A stretch of 64,000 bases of DNA from Pseudopedobacter saltans DSM 12145 (GTDB taxonomy: Bacteria; Bacteroidota; Bacteroidia; Sphingobacteriales; Sphingobacteriaceae): the NCBI RefSeq assembly GCF_000190735.1, contig NC_015177.1, forward strand, positions 4,030,001 through 4,094,000. Reading direction: 5' to 3'. Made by a program: the position numbers and the translations under genes. Shown here in pieces: positions 45,887 to 56,546 of the stretch; position 1 is the stretch's first letter; each line of letters begins with the position of its first letter. The notes beneath the pieces were generated by a model, which saw only the letters and a list, made by a program, of their open reading frames with translations, ran no database searches and was not told the DNA's origin.

Positions 45887-48800
45887 TTAATATCCCAAAT
45901 TAGGGCTTAACCATTTTTCTGTTGTTTCTAAATCCATTCCTTTGCGTTTTGCGTAATCTTCTACCTGATCTTTGGCTATTTTTCCAACTCCGAAGTATCT
46001 GGATTGAGGATGTGCAAAATAGTATCCGCTAACGGCTGCAGTTGGATACATAGCAAAGCTTTCCGTTAATTTTAAGCCTATTCTGTTTTCAACATCAAGC
46101 ATACTGAATAATGTTCCTTTTTCGGTATGATCTGGACAAGCCGGATATCCCGGAGCAGGGCGAATACCTTGATATTTTTCTTTGATCAATTCTTCGTTGC
46201 TCAATTTTTCTTGAGTGGCATAACCCCAATATTCGGTTCTTACCAACTCATGGAGCTTTTCTGCAAAAGCTTCAGCTAGCCTGTCAGCTAAAGCCTTGGT
46301 CATAATGCTATTGTAATCGTCAAAATCTTTTTCAAATTCTGCGACCAGCTCATCACAGCCGAATCCTGTAGAAACTGCAAAGGCTCCGAAATAATCTTGT
46401 AATCCTGTGCTTTCCGGGGCGATGAAATCGGATAATGCGTAATACGGTTCGCCAGCCGGTTTCTGATTTTGTTGCCTTAGTGTGTGGATTACAGTTTCAT
46501 TTCCTTCCACATTTAGTACTATATCGTCACCTTTACTATTAGCAGGCCATAATCCAAACACCGCTTTAGCAGTTAATAGCTTTTCTTCAATAATTCTTTT
46601 TAATAGTGTTTGTGCATCATCAAAAAGTTTTTGGGCTTCTTTGCCCACGGTTTCGTCTTGCAGGATTCGCGGATAGGCCCCTCGTAGTTCCCATGCGTGG
46701 AAGAAAGGAGTCCAGTCTATATAAGGCAGGAGCTCTTCTAAAGGGTAGCCTTCTATAGTTTTTGTTCCTATAAAATTTGGCACTTTAGGTAATCCTTCGT
46801 TCCAATCTATCTTAAACTGCTCTTCTCTAGCCGTTTTTATATCTCTCAGCGTTTTGTCTACACGCTTTTTATTATAGTTATCTCTGGTTTTGGCGTAGTC
46901 CTCTTTTATTTGTTGCTTGTATTCGGCATTGGTTTCGGTGTTCAATAAGTTACTACAAACGGTAACACTTCTAGAGGCATCTAAAACGTGAATAACCGGA
47001 CCACTATAATTAGGGTCTATTTTTACTGCAGTGTGAATTCTGGACGTAGTTGCACCACCAATCATCAAAGGAATTTTAAATCCTTCGCGTTCCATTTCTT
47101 TAGCAATGTGAACCATTTCATCTAAAGACGGGGTGATTAGCCCGCTACAGCCAATAATGTCAACATTATGTTTTCTTGCTTCTTCTAAAATGGTAGTGGC
47201 CGGAACCATTACGCCAAGATCTATAATCTCGAAGTTGTTACAAGCCAGAACAACACCTACGATATTTTTTCCGATATCATGTACATCTCCCTTTACAGTG
47301 GCCATTAAAATTTTACCAGCCGAACTGCTTTCACCTTCTACTTTTTCTGCTTCTATATAAGGGAGTAGAATAGCTACTGCCTTTTTCATCACCCTTGCCG
47401 ATTTTACCACCTGTGGTAAAAACATCTTTCCGGAACCAAAAAGATCGCCGACAACGCCCATTCCATCCATCAAAGGACCTTCTATAATTTCTAACGGCCT
47501 GGCATATTTAAGTCTAGCTTCTTCTACATCTTCATCAATATGGGCAACAATACCTTTTACCAGGGCATGAGAAAGTCTTTCTTCTACAGTTCCTTTGCGC
47601 CATTCCTCATCTTTTACTATAACTTTTCCTTTGTTTTTTACCGTTTCGGCAAAATCGACTAAAATTTCTGTGGCATCAGGTCTTCTGTTTAGGAGTACGT
47701 CTTCTACTTTAATCAATAGTTCTGGTTCTATTTCCTCGTAAACTTCCAGCATTCCTGCATTTACAATACCCATATCCAAACCTGCTTTAATGGCGTGGAA
47801 AAGAAAAGCCGAATGCATAGCCTCTCTTACTGGATTATTTCCTCTAAAAGAGAATGATATATTTGATACCCCTCCGCTTACTTTTGCATAGGGTAGATTT
47901 TCTTTTATCCAGCGTGTTGCGTTAATAAAATCTACGGCATAGTTAGCGTGTTCCTCCAAGCCGGTACCGACTGTTAGAATATTCGGGTCGAAAATGATGT
48001 CTTCTGCAGGGAAGTTAACTTCGTTAACCAATATATCATAAGACCTTTTACAAATCTCAATGCGGCGTTCGTAATTATCGGCCTGACCTTTTTCATCAAA
48101 AGCCATAACTACTGTCGCAGCACCATATTGTTTTATCTTTCTGGCAGATTCTTTAAATTTTTCTTCTCCTTCTTTTAACGAGATGGAGTTAACGATCCCT
48201 TTTCCCTGTAAGCATTTCAATCCGGCTTCGATAACTTCCCATTTGGACGAATCGACCATTACCGGTACTTTACAAATATCCGGTTCTGAACTTATCAGAT
48301 TTAGGAATTTAGTCATTGCGGCAACAGAGTCCAGCATTCCTTCGTCCATGTTAACGTCAATAACCTGAGCGCCACCTTCTACCTGTTGACGGGCAACAGA
48401 AAGTGCAGTCTCGTAATCTCCGCTTAGGATAAGTTTCGAGAATTTAGGAGAACCCGTGATATTGGTACGTTCGCCAATATTTACGAATATACTATCGGGT
48501 TTGATATTTACCGCCTCAAGACCAGACAAACGCATCCAGCGTTCTGGTTGCGCTATTTTTCTAGGCGTATATTTTGCTGCTGTTTCAGCTATTCTTTTTA
48601 TATGCTGCGGAGTTGTTCCACAACAGCCACCTACCATATTCAGGAAGCCGGAAGATAAAAAATCGTCTAAAAGACCAGCGGTTTGTTCAGCTGTTTCATC
48701 ATACTGGCCGAATTCATTTGGTAAGCCGGCATTTGGATACGCAGAAACAAAAACATCAGCCAATTCTGATAATTCCTGTATATATGGACGCATATCTTTT

Positions 48801-49537
48801 GCTCCTAAAGCACAGTTTAAGCCGATAGAAAGCAAATCTCCATGGCGCATAGAGTTCCAGAAAGCTTCGGTTGTCTGTCCGGATAATGTACGGCCGGAAG
48901 CATCGGTAATGGTACCCGAAATCATGATCTCTATTTTCCGACCGATTACCTGCTCATATTTTTTAATGGCAAATATAGCTGCCTTTGCATTCAATGTATC
49001 GAAGATGGTTTCGACTAAAAGTAAATCGGCGCCGCCATCAACCAATCCTCTCACTTGTTCGTAATAAGCGGATTCCAATTCGTCAAAAGAAATGGCTCTA
49101 AAACCAGGGTCGTTTACATTTGGCGAAATAGATAATGTTCTGTTAGTTGGGCCAATAGCTCCGGCTACGAATCTTGGTTTATCAGGGTTTAAAGCAGTAA
49201 CTTCTGTAGCAACTTCTTTGGCAATTTTTGCGCCTTCGTAACTTAGTTCATAAGACAGATCTTCCATATGATAGTCTGCCATAGAAATGCGTTGCGTACT
49301 GAAGGTGTTCGTCTCTATAATATCCGCTCCGGCGAGCAAATATTCTTTATGTATAGCCTTTATGATATCGGGGCGTGTGATATTGAGCAAATCGTTATTG
49401 CCTTTAACATCGCAAGTATGATCTTTAAATCTTTCTCCACGAAAATCCTGCTCGGTAAGTTTGTAATTCTGAATCATAGTGCCCATTGCGCCATCTATAA
49501 CCAAAATTCGTTTTTTTAATTCTTCCCTGATATCCAT
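45887..49537 (-). CDS. metH: Cobalamin-dependent methionine synthase
   Basis: 1216 residues, full length for MetH. Domains in order: homocysteine-binding with zinc cysteines ([23 protein letters not shown]; about 1-330), pterin-binding ([15 protein letters not shown]; about 350-620), B12 cap and B12-binding ([16 protein letters not shown] with the cobalt His; about 650-880), and the AdoMet-activation domain (about 900-1216, [15 protein letters not shown]). It methylates homocysteine to methionine using methyl-THF. It is first in the unit with IVP and metF and sits behind a SAM-I riboswitch. Confidence 0.98.
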   Translation of the reverse strand: MDIREELKKRILVIDGAMGTMIQNYKLTEQDFRGERFKDHTCDVKGNNDLLNITRPDIIKAIHKEYLLAGADIIETNTFSTQRISMADYHMEDLSYELSYEGAKIAKEVATEVTALNPDKPRFVAGAIGPTNRTLSISPNVNDPGFRAISFDELESAYYEQVRGLVDGGADLLLVETIFDTLNAKAAIFAIKKYEQVIGRKIEIMISGTITDASGRTLSGQTTEAFWNSMRHGDLLSIGLNCALGAKDMRPYIQELSELADVFVSAYPNAGLPNEFGQYDETAEQTAGLLDDFLSSGFLNMVGGCCGTTPQHIKRIAETAAKYTPRKIAQPERWMRLSGLEAVNIKPDSIFVNIGERTNITGSPKFSKLILSGDYETALSVARQQVEGGAQVIDVNMDEGMLDSVAAMTKFLNLISSEPDICKVPVMVDSSKWEVIEAGLKCLQGKGIVNSISLKEGEEKFKESARKIKQYGAATVVMAFDEKGQADNYERRIEICKRSYDILVNEVNFPAEDIIFDPNILTVGTGLEEHANYAVDFINATRWIKENLPYAKVSGGVSNISFSFRGNNPVREAMHSAFLFHAIKAGLDMGIVNAGMLEVYEEIEPELLIKVEDVLLNRRPDATEILVDFAETVKNKGKVIVKDEEWRKGTVEERLSHALVKGIVAHIDEDVEEARLKYARPLEIIEGPLMDGMGVVGDLFGSGKMFLPQVVKSARVMKKAVAILLPYIEAEKVEGESSSAGKILMATVKGDVHDIGKNIVGVVLACNNFEIIDLGVMVPATTILEEARKHNVDIIGCSGLITPSLDEMVHIAKEMEREGFKIPLMIGGATTSRIHTAVKIDPNYSGPVIHVLDASRSVTVCSNLLNTETNAEYKQQIKEDYAKTRDNYNKKRVDKTLRDIKTAREEQFKIDWNEGLPKVPNFIGTKTIEGYPLEELLPYIDWTPFFHAWELRGAYPRILQDETVGKEAQKLFDDAQTLLKRIIEEKLLTAKAVFGLWPANSKGDDIVLNVEGNETVIHTLRQQNQKPAGEPYYALSDFIAPESTGLQDYFGAFAVSTGFGCDELVAEFEKDFDDYNSIMTKALADRLAEAFAEKLHELVRTEYWGYATQEKLSNEELIKEKYQGIRPAPGYPACPDHTEKGTLFSMLDVENRIGLKLTESFAMYPTAAVSGYYFAHPQSRYFGVGKIAKDQVEDYAKRKGMDLETTEKWLSPNLGY

Positions 49538-49647
49538 ATCCGTAAAAATAACCAGTATTCACAACCCCACCAAATGCTATGTTGTTGTTTATCAATCTAA
49601 TTAATGCTTAGTTAGAAAAGTCGGCTGTATGAAATTGATGACTTTCA

Positions 49648-49757
49648 CTTATCTGTCCCGGGATTTCTTGTATATATTCCCAAGTAGAATTTAGCACCTT
49701 GTAAGCACAGGTTGCTAAGACTTCGTAGGGTCTAATCCCTCCGTCTTTCTTTATAAG
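49648..49757 (-). promoter_or_regulatory. SAM-I (S-box) riboswitch of metH
   Basis: Read on the minus strand the element starts CTTATAAAG and ends AGATAAG, giving the P1 helix. Between them are the conserved S-box parts in order: AGACGGAGGGATTAGACCC, TACGAAGTCTTAGCAACC (P2 with kink-turn and the GCAACC element), and AAGGTGCTAAATTC (P3-side). Binding of S-adenosylmethionine would lower metH-metF expression. I see no clear terminator between it and metH (only a weak stem at 49615-49646 without a T-run), so control may act on translation or by another route. Confidence 0.93.
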
Positions 49758-49762
49758 CGATG

Positions 49763-49794
49763 CAAAGATGCGATATAGTTTGGTGAAATGCAAA
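49763..49794 (-). promoter_or_regulatory. Promoter of the metH unit
   Basis: On the minus strand TTTG (49794-49791), a 20-base spacer and CATCTTTG (49770-49763) match the Bacteroidota promoter with one deviation (C for T at the first -7 base). Transcription would begin near 49757, exactly at the 5' end of the SAM riboswitch. Confidence 0.75.
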
Positions 49795-49870
49795 TAATTA
49801 AGACACGAGCTTTAAGCTAAAATCATTAAGCAGTTAAAGGTATGTTTCCCGATTGTAAAATTTTAGAACA

Positions 49871-49897
49871 CCTGACGTTTTTATTAAAAAAGTCAGG
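49871..49897. repeat. Inverted repeat in the metH / DUF5686 divergent region
   Basis: cctgac (49871-49876) and gtcagg (49892-49897) enclose gttttt-att-aaaaaa, giving a stem of about 11 pairs with one mismatch. No T-run follows on either strand. It may be an operator or a remnant; the function is unknown. Confidence 0.5.
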
Positions 49898-49996
49898 AAA
49901 ACTTCTCTTAACATTGCATGGAATTTTTGGATATTAAAAATGCGTTTAGTTTCAAATGGGATCTATCGCTGTTGTCGAGTTATATAAAGAGCTTCT

Positions 49997-52543
49997 ATGT
50001 TTAAATATATTTGGGGTATATTGTTTCTGAGTCTTTTTGGAATAAATAGTGTTTTTGCACAAAAAACAATTGTTAGCGGAGTAGTGAAGGATGTTACTAC
50101 AAAAGAGACCATTCCTTTTGCAAATGTTTTTTTTAACGGCACCCAAGCAGGTACCCAGGCCAATATAGATGGTGTTTTTACCATTAGTACTACCAACGCC
50201 CAATATAATATACTGAAGTTTGTTTATATGGGATATGAAACCAAATTGGTGACCATTGCAGTGGGTAAAACACAACGAATTGAAGTTTTAATGACACCTT
50301 CCGCCAAGGCACTTAAGGAGATTGTTGTTACTAAAAAGAACAAAGCAAAATACAGTAATAAGGAAAATCCAGCGGTAGAGCTTATACGAAATGTAATTGC
50401 CCATAAGGATGATAACAGAGTAAAGGAACTTAATACGGTATCTTATCGGAAGTACGAGAAAATGACTTTTTCGATGGATAACATCTCTGATAAATTCAGA
50501 AATAACAGATTGTTTAAAAATTATCAGTTTTTATTTCAGGAGCAGGATACTAGCAAGTTTGGAGGTAAGTATATTCTTCCGGTTTATATAGAAGAGCGAC
50601 TGACAGATAATTTTTATAGAAAGAATCCCAATTTTAATAAAATTATAGTACTGGGAGAGAAGCAGGCAGAGTTTGACAAAAGATATGTAGACAATAAAGG
50701 CTTACAGAACTATTTTAAGAGGATGTATGAAGATATTGATATCTATGCAAATAATATCTCTATCATCAGTAACGATTTTTTAAGCCCAATCGCCGCTTCT
50801 GCTCCAACATTCTATAAATATTTTATTACTGATACGATTAAAAATACGGAACCAAAGCTAGTTGAGCTGTCTTTCTTTGCCAGAAATAAAGGCGATATGC
50901 TTTTCAATGGAAAACTTTATGTTACGCTGGATGGGAAATATGCCGTTAAAAGAGCCCGCTTATCGGTAAATAAAGATATCAACCTGAACTTTGTGCGAGG
51001 GATGAATATTGATTTGGATTTTGATGCTGATGAAAACAGGCATTATAATTTGAGCAAAAGCCATTTATCAGTAGATTTTGGCATTAACAAAGAAAAGGGA
51101 TTCGGTTTTGTTGGGGACAGAACGGTTTCCTATAAAGATTATGCAATTAATAGACCCCTGCCGGATAGTGTTTTCATCGAAGAAAAGGTTACCAGCGCTG
51201 AGCCTAAACAAGTGCTGAAAGGAGAAGGTTTTTGGGAACAAAACAGATTGGATACCATATCATCAAACCAGTTGAGTATTTATAAAAATATCGACTCGCT
51301 GCAAAATATCCGCTCTTTCAGAAGGACTATGAAATATGGGACTTTGTTAATAGCAGGCTATCAAAATCTGGGGGGGTATGACATGGGACCTTTTAATACC
51401 TTTTATAGTTTTAATAATGTAGAGGGTTTCAGATTACGCGTTGGTGGTAGAACTACAACCGAACTCAGTAAGAAATGGTATTTTGAGAACTACCTAGCTT
51501 ATGGATTTAATGATCAAAAAATAAAATATTATTTAAGCGGAGCTTATGCTTTTAATAATAAATCCATTTATACATTCCCACAGCATTTTATAAGAGCCAG
51601 TTTTCAACGAGATACAAAGATTCCGGGGCAGGAATTGCAATTTGTACAGGAAGACAATATTTTATTGTCTTTTAAGAGAGGTGTGAACGATATGCTTTTG
51701 TATAATGATTTCTATAAACTGGAGTATATCAAAGAATTCGAAAATCATTTTTCTTACGGCTTGCAGTTGAAAAAATGGACGCAAAGTCCAGCTGGAGGTC
51801 TATATTATCAGGCATCATCGGGAGATTTTGTTAGTAAGCTAACAACGAGTGAAGTCGCTTTTAACTTGAGATATGCTCCAAATGAGAAATTTTATCAGGG
51901 TAGAGCTTACAGAACGAGTTTTGTAAATAAGTATCCGATTTTTAATTTAAGATACTCTCTGGGACTTAAAGACGTATTGGGCGGAGAATATAACTATCAT
52001 AATTTAAATGGGAGTATTGATAAGCGTTTTTATTTGTCTCAGTTGGGTTACTCTGATGTAAGGTTGGAAGGATCTTATATTTTTGGAAAACTACCCTTTC
52101 CGTTGTTAAGTATACATCGGGCAAATCAAACCTATGCTTATCAGGTGTATTCATATAACCTGATGAACTTTTTGGAGTTTGTCAGTGATCACTATGCCGG
52201 AGTATTTGTAGACCATAGCTTTAACGGATTCTTTTTAAACAAAATCCCCTTAATCAAACATCTTAAATTAAGAGAAGCGGTTTCTATTAAGGCCTTATTT
52301 GGAGGTTTACGTGATGAAAATAATCCCAATTTAACTTCAGACGGTACCTACAAATTTCCATTGTTTGATAACGGACAATCTAGAACAAATAGTTTAGGCA
52401 AGGCACCTTATCTGGAAGGAAGTGTGGGTTTATCCAATATCTTTAAGGTACTAAGAGTCGATCTGGTAAAACGCATTAATTATTTAGACCATCCGGAAGT
52501 TTCGGAATGGGGAATTAGAACTCGCATCAAATTCGATTTTTAA
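49997..52543 (+). CDS. DUF5686 outer-membrane protein with carboxypeptidase-like regulatory domain
   Basis: 848 residues with a signal peptide (about 1-22). Residues about 23-105 are a CarboxypepD_reg-like beta-sandwich (VSGVVKDVTTKETIPFANVFFNGT). The rest matches DUF5686: NPAVELIRNVIAHKDDNRV, then many amphipathic strands ending IRTRIKFDF with a C-terminal Phe, so an outer-membrane barrel is likely. The role of DUF5686 proteins is not known. It is divergent from metH. The first 50 residues are also open on the opposite strand, which is only a shadow. Confidence 0.9.
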   Translation: MFKYIWGILFLSLFGINSVFAQKTIVSGVVKDVTTKETIPFANVFFNGTQAGTQANIDGVFTISTTNAQYNILKFVYMGYETKLVTIAVGKTQRIEVLMTPSAKALKEIVVTKKNKAKYSNKENPAVELIRNVIAHKDDNRVKELNTVSYRKYEKMTFSMDNISDKFRNNRLFKNYQFLFQEQDTSKFGGKYILPVYIEERLTDNFYRKNPNFNKIIVLGEKQAEFDKRYVDNKGLQNYFKRMYEDIDIYANNISIISNDFLSPIAASAPTFYKYFITDTIKNTEPKLVELSFFARNKGDMLFNGKLYVTLDGKYAVKRARLSVNKDINLNFVRGMNIDLDFDADENRHYNLSKSHLSVDFGINKEKGFGFVGDRTVSYKDYAINRPLPDSVFIEEKVTSAEPKQVLKGEGFWEQNRLDTISSNQLSIYKNIDSLQNIRSFRRTMKYGTLLIAGYQNLGGYDMGPFNTFYSFNNVEGFRLRVGGRTTTELSKKWYFENYLAYGFNDQKIKYYLSGAYAFNNKSIYTFPQHFIRASFQRDTKIPGQELQFVQEDNILLSFKRGVNDMLLYNDFYKLEYIKEFENHFSYGLQLKKWTQSPAGGLYYQASSGDFVSKLTTSEVAFNLRYAPNEKFYQGRAYRTSFVNKYPIFNLRYSLGLKDVLGGEYNYHNLNGSIDKRFYLSQLGYSDVRLEGSYIFGKLPFPLLSIHRANQTYAYQVYSYNLMNFLEFVSDHYAGVFVDHSFNGFFLNKIPLIKHLKLREAVSIKALFGGLRDENNPNLTSDGTYKFPLFDNGQSRTNSLGKAPYLEGSVGLSNIFKVLRVDLVKRINYLDHPEVSEWGIRTRIKFDF

Positions 52544-52590
52544 GCAGCTTATAAGCAAATAAACATTTTTTCCGTTATATTATAATGGGA

Positions 52591-52598
52591 TATATTTG
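52591..52598 (+). promoter_or_regulatory. Candidate -7 element very close to the kinase start codon
   Basis: TATATTTG matches TAnnTTTG. Its end lies only 5 bases before the ATG at 52604, so a start site set by it would give an almost leaderless mRNA. No TTTG is found about 20 bases upstream. Confidence 0.4.
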
Positions 52599-52603
52599 CT
52601 ATT

Positions 52604-55093
52604 ATGGTTAAAAAACCAAAATATAAATTTCAGAAATCTATCAAGTGGAAAATTGTAGTAGCCTCTATTGTAGCTTGTGCTGCGCTTTATCTGGCGTGGC
52701 AAACAGCGAAGATAGCGTTGTATGAGATTCTTGATACGGTAGAAAATATCTCCGAGCCCACAGAGAGATTACGTCTGGTTAACAACCTTTCTTTAAAAAT
52801 GGTTCGACTGGAGCAGCTTCAGAAATCTGTAAGTTTAAAAAACAAAGCCGATTATACGCAGTTGCAAAAGGAGTCTAAAGAACTTGTTTCCATTATAGAT
52901 TCCCTTCAATATAAATATCGCAACGATTCTTTACAGCTTGTAAGAATAGCTTCTATGAAAAAGCTGCTAAAGGAACGGGATAAATTATTCAATAATTATT
53001 TAACGGACAGAAGAGGTTTTCTTGATAATAAATCAATAGAAAAGCAACTGAAATCCCTTAATGAGCTGGTTGAAGAAAATGCAAAAAAAACGGATAGTGC
53101 CATTTTAGAATCTGAAAAGCGAACTTTAACAACTACTATCTACGAGTTGGAAGAACGTCGGGAAGCAGAGGAGTCAAAAGGTTTTTTAAGCAGAATATTC
53201 GGAAAGAAAAAAGAAGCGCTCAAAAAGCCGGCATATAATATTGTAAATGAAGAGCTCAATGTAAAATTGGACACGGTTGCGCTGAACAGGCAAGACAGTA
53301 TTCTTAGGGATTTGGGCGAATCGATGCGTTCTATTGAGGAAACACAACGGAAAAAAAGCAAATCGTTTTTAAACACGGAAGCGATGTTTATTTATACCAA
53401 TGATATGCTTTTCAGTAGATTGTTGACAACCCTAAGGCAGGTGGAATTAGAAGCTGTTAATCAGATACAGGAAAGAAATGATGACGCAAAATCTGTTGTT
53501 AACTCTGGTATTAAGCAAATCAGTGTAATTATTTTGGTGTTTTTTCTGATTACTTTAATTATGCTGTATCTGATTTTAAGGGATATCAGCAAAGGAAATG
53601 AATATCGTAAACAACTGGAAAAGGCTAAAGAGGAAGCCGAATATCATAGCATGGCGAAGCAACGTTTTCTAGCAAATATGAGCCATGAAATCAGAACACC
53701 GCTACAGACAATTATCGGATTCTCTGAACTGCTTAGAAAAGAAAGAGAAATCAAACCTAAAAACATAGATGCTATATATTATTCATCTGAACATTTAATG
53801 CATATCGTTAATGAGATTTTGGATTATAATCGCATAGTTTCGGGAAAAATAGCAATAACGCCAACAGTTTTTCATATGGAAAATCTGTTACAGGAAGTTT
53901 TTACTGTTCTAAAATATCAGGCTGAAAAAAAAGGTATCAAGCTTTATGCTGATTTTGATTTTGAAGATGTTTCTTATGTAAAAGGTGACGCTTTCAGACT
54001 GAAGCAAATCTTATATAATCTATTGGGAAATGCGATAAAGTACACGGATAAAGGTCATGTTGCTTTAAATGTGTCGTGTAAGAAGAATAAAAGCGGTTTG
54101 CATTTTATGTTTGTGATTGAGGATACCGGAGTAGGAATGTCTCATGAAGATACCCAGAATATTTTTAATGAATTTGAACGGATAGATAAAATTGTCTCTG
54201 ATAAAGAAGGCGCAGGATTAGGTTTATCTATAACTAAATTGCTGATCGAGCAGCAGGAAGGACGAATTAGTGTGCGGAGTAAATTGGGTGAAGGATCGGC
54301 CTTTACGGTTTATTTAAAATATCAGGAAGTAGAAGAGGATGAATTGGCGATAGTACATGAAAATCAAATCTCGCTTATTAATTCCGATGCTAAAGTTTGG
54401 TTGCTTGATGATGATCCTTTTATTTTAGACTTGTGCTCAACTATTCTAAAAAATCATCATATCGAACATGTTTGTTTTTCCAATCCAAAATATTTGTTGA
54501 ATACCATTTGGGATGAATCTGTAACCGTAGTTTTAACAGATATAAGAATGCCGGAAATTTCGGGGATAGAGGTGTGTAAGCGTTTAAGAAGCTATGTTCC
54601 GGCAGAAGTGAAAATCTTTGCTTTAACGGCGCAGGTTTTACCGGAGGAAAGGGAATTGTTATTAAATAGTGGATTTGATGATATCATTCATAAGCCATTT
54701 CGGGAAGAGGATTTGATACGCATTTTTGGGTTAGATGCCGAGCAAATTGAAAGCCAGGAACTTGACTTTTCTGCTATTGAAAAAATGACTTTTGGAGATA
54801 GTGACCAACTTGATAAGCTATTGAAAAAGTTTGTAGTTGATGTGGAAACTGATGAAAGCTTACTTGATACTGCATTAAAAGCCGGGGATAGCGGTGAAGT
54901 TTCACTTATAATTCATCGTTTAGCTGGACGTATTGCTCAATTTGGAGGAAAGGGCTTAGGGGCTCACCTTCGGGATTTGGAATATGAACTTAATCACAGC
55001 CCTGAAATTGACGATGATTTGTTAGCCAAAATAAATGATTTGCAACAAGAGATAGCTTCTTTTAAGGAAAAAATAGAGTCCAAATTCCAATAG
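52604..55093 (+). CDS. Hybrid sensor histidine kinase with receiver and Hpt domains
   Basis: 829 residues. Membrane helices at about 14-36 and 303-324 bracket a periplasmic region with long coiled coils (KSLNELVEENAKKTDS and others). Then HisKA (NMSHEIRTPLQTIIGFSEL, His361), HATPase (NLLGNAIKYTDKG, IEDTGVGM, GAGLGLSI), receiver (VTVVLTDIRMPEISG, Asp646) and Hpt (SLIIHRLAGRIAQFGG, His771). All phosphotransfer residues are present, so a four-step relay is possible. The convergent sigma-54 regulator ending 8 bases away is a plausible output partner. The signal is unknown. Confidence 0.93.
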   Translation: MVKKPKYKFQKSIKWKIVVASIVACAALYLAWQTAKIALYEILDTVENISEPTERLRLVNNLSLKMVRLEQLQKSVSLKNKADYTQLQKESKELVSIIDSLQYKYRNDSLQLVRIASMKKLLKERDKLFNNYLTDRRGFLDNKSIEKQLKSLNELVEENAKKTDSAILESEKRTLTTTIYELEERREAEESKGFLSRIFGKKKEALKKPAYNIVNEELNVKLDTVALNRQDSILRDLGESMRSIEETQRKKSKSFLNTEAMFIYTNDMLFSRLLTTLRQVELEAVNQIQERNDDAKSVVNSGIKQISVIILVFFLITLIMLYLILRDISKGNEYRKQLEKAKEEAEYHSMAKQRFLANMSHEIRTPLQTIIGFSELLRKEREIKPKNIDAIYYSSEHLMHIVNEILDYNRIVSGKIAITPTVFHMENLLQEVFTVLKYQAEKKGIKLYADFDFEDVSYVKGDAFRLKQILYNLLGNAIKYTDKGHVALNVSCKKNKSGLHFMFVIEDTGVGMSHEDTQNIFNEFERIDKIVSDKEGAGLGLSITKLLIEQQEGRISVRSKLGEGSAFTVYLKYQEVEEDELAIVHENQISLINSDAKVWLLDDDPFILDLCSTILKNHHIEHVCFSNPKYLLNTIWDESVTVVLTDIRMPEISGIEVCKRLRSYVPAEVKIFALTAQVLPEERELLLNSGFDDIIHKPFREEDLIRIFGLDAEQIESQELDFSAIEKMTFGDSDQLDKLLKKFVVDVETDESLLDTALKAGDSGEVSLIIHRLAGRIAQFGGKGLGAHLRDLEYELNHSPEIDDDLLAKINDLQQEIASFKEKIESKFQ

Positions 55094-55101
55094 ATAAAGG
55101 A

Positions 55102-56448
55102 TTATTCTATCCCGTATCTGTCCATTTTGTTATAAAGAGTTTTGCGATCGATGTTTAATATTTTTGCAGCTTTAGATTTGTTGTGCCTAACTTTTTCCAA
55201 AGTTTCGATAATCAAAGCCTTTTCGTTTATCTCGTTAAGCTCTTTAAGATCGGTGGTTTTTGCTCCTGTTTTTTGAGGATTTTCTTTAGCCGATTCAACG
55301 GCAACTAACATTTCTTCGGGTAGAGCATAAACTTCAGCCGTATCTCCCGGAGTTAATAAAACCATTCGTTTTATTACGTTTTTAAGTTCTCTTAAATTGC
55401 CAGGCCAATCATACTTTAATAAGATATCTTTAGTTTCTGCAGTTAAATGCTCCACGTTCCTATCCAATTCTTTATTTGATTGGCTGATAAAATGGTCGAT
55501 AAAAAGTTCCAGATCTTTGCCGCGATTTCTTAAAGCGGGCATCATAATTTTAAATTCGTTAATACGGTGATAAAGATCTTCCCTGAAATTTTCATTCTTT
55601 ACGCTGTCACCCAAATCATCATTTGTAGCCGTAATAATTCGTACGTCAACTTTTAATGTTTTATTGCTACCAACGGGCTGTATTGTTTTTTCCTGCAGTG
55701 TTCTAAGCAGTTTTACCTGGATATCGTAACTTAAATTTCCAACTTCGTCTAAAAATAAGGTACCACCATTGGCTATTTCAAATTGGCCTTTCTTATCGTT
55801 AAGTGCTCCTGTAAAAGCCCCTTTAATATGACCAAATAATTCGCTGGCAGCCAATTCTTTCGAAAGTGCCCCACAATCTATTGCGATAAAAGGCTTGTTT
55901 TTTCGGTTACTTTTCAAGTGAATCGTTTTAGCGATATGTTCTTTACCAGTTCCACTTTCGCCATTAATCAATACAGACATGTCGGTTGGAGCAACCAAAT
56001 CAACATATTTATAAAGCTTTTCTGATTCAGGACTTTCTCCCTCTATAAAATCGGCACCAGTAGTTTTCTGGGGACTTTCCTTATTCTCTTTTTTGTTGAT
56101 AGCGTTTTTTATGACCATCAACAATTCATCCGGATTCACAGGCTTTGTGATATAATCTAAAGCTCCGGATTTCATGGCAGTAACAGCAGTACGAACATCG
56201 TTAAAGCTGGTCATAATAATTGTAGGGGTATGAATGCTTTGTTCGCGCATTTTAACCAGAACATCTAATCCTATTCCGTCTGGAAGTCTGTAATCAAGTA
56301 AAATTAAATCAAAAGAAGTTTCCTCTAAAAATGTCCACGCATTCTTTACCGAGTGAGCAATTGTTGTAATGAAGTTGTTCTTAGAAAGAAATCCATCTAG
56401 CAGTTGCGCAAAAGTAGAATCGTCTTCAATTATTAATATATTTTTCAT
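55102..56448 (-). CDS. Sigma-54-dependent response regulator (NtrC family)
   Basis: 448 residues: receiver (about 1-120, phosphoacceptor Asp52 in LILLDYRLPDG), AAA+ domain (about 140-375, Walker A NGESGTGKEHIAK, the sigma-54 contact loop KGAFTGA, Walker B GGTLFLDEVG) and a Fis-type helix-turn-helix at the C-terminus (KSKAAKILNIDRKTLYNKM). It activates sigma-54 promoters after phosphorylation. It converges on the hybrid kinase gene, a likely but unproven partner. Confidence 0.95.
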   Translation of the reverse strand: MKNILIIEDDSTFAQLLDGFLSKNNFITTIAHSVKNAWTFLEETSFDLILLDYRLPDGIGLDVLVKMREQSIHTPTIIMTSFNDVRTAVTAMKSGALDYITKPVNPDELLMVIKNAINKKENKESPQKTTGADFIEGESPESEKLYKYVDLVAPTDMSVLINGESGTGKEHIAKTIHLKSNRKNKPFIAIDCGALSKELAASELFGHIKGAFTGALNDKKGQFEIANGGTLFLDEVGNLSYDIQVKLLRTLQEKTIQPVGSNKTLKVDVRIITATNDDLGDSVKNENFREDLYHRINEFKIMMPALRNRGKDLELFIDHFISQSNKELDRNVEHLTAETKDILLKYDWPGNLRELKNVIKRMVLLTPGDTAEVYALPEEMLVAVESAKENPQKTGAKTTDLKELNEINEKALIIETLEKVRHNKSKAAKILNIDRKTLYNKMDRYGIE

Positions 56449-56477
56449 CGATTACTTATGGGACTGCTACAAAAATA

Positions 56478-56505
56478 CAAAAGCCGGGGGATATCCCCGG
56501 CCTTT
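56478..56505 (-). terminator. Terminator after the small secreted-protein gene
   Basis: gccgggg (56483-56489) and ccccggc (56495-56501) form a GC-rich 7-base stem with a 5-base loop, extended by caaa/tttg with one mismatch. On the minus strand TTTTGTATTTTTG follows. It separates the secreted-protein gene from the sigma-54 regulator gene. Confidence 0.88.
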
Positions 56506-56546
56506 GTAAGATAGAAGTTTTAATTGTTAATATATATATGGTGATT

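Noticed and set aside
49608-49793. A 61-codon open frame on the minus strand upstream of metH
   Set aside because: It is almost entirely within the SAM-I riboswitch and promoter, which explain the conservation of that stretch.
49952-50275. Open minus-strand frames opposite the DUF5686 start
   Set aside because: They are antisense shadows of a strong coding region with a signal peptide and a known domain.
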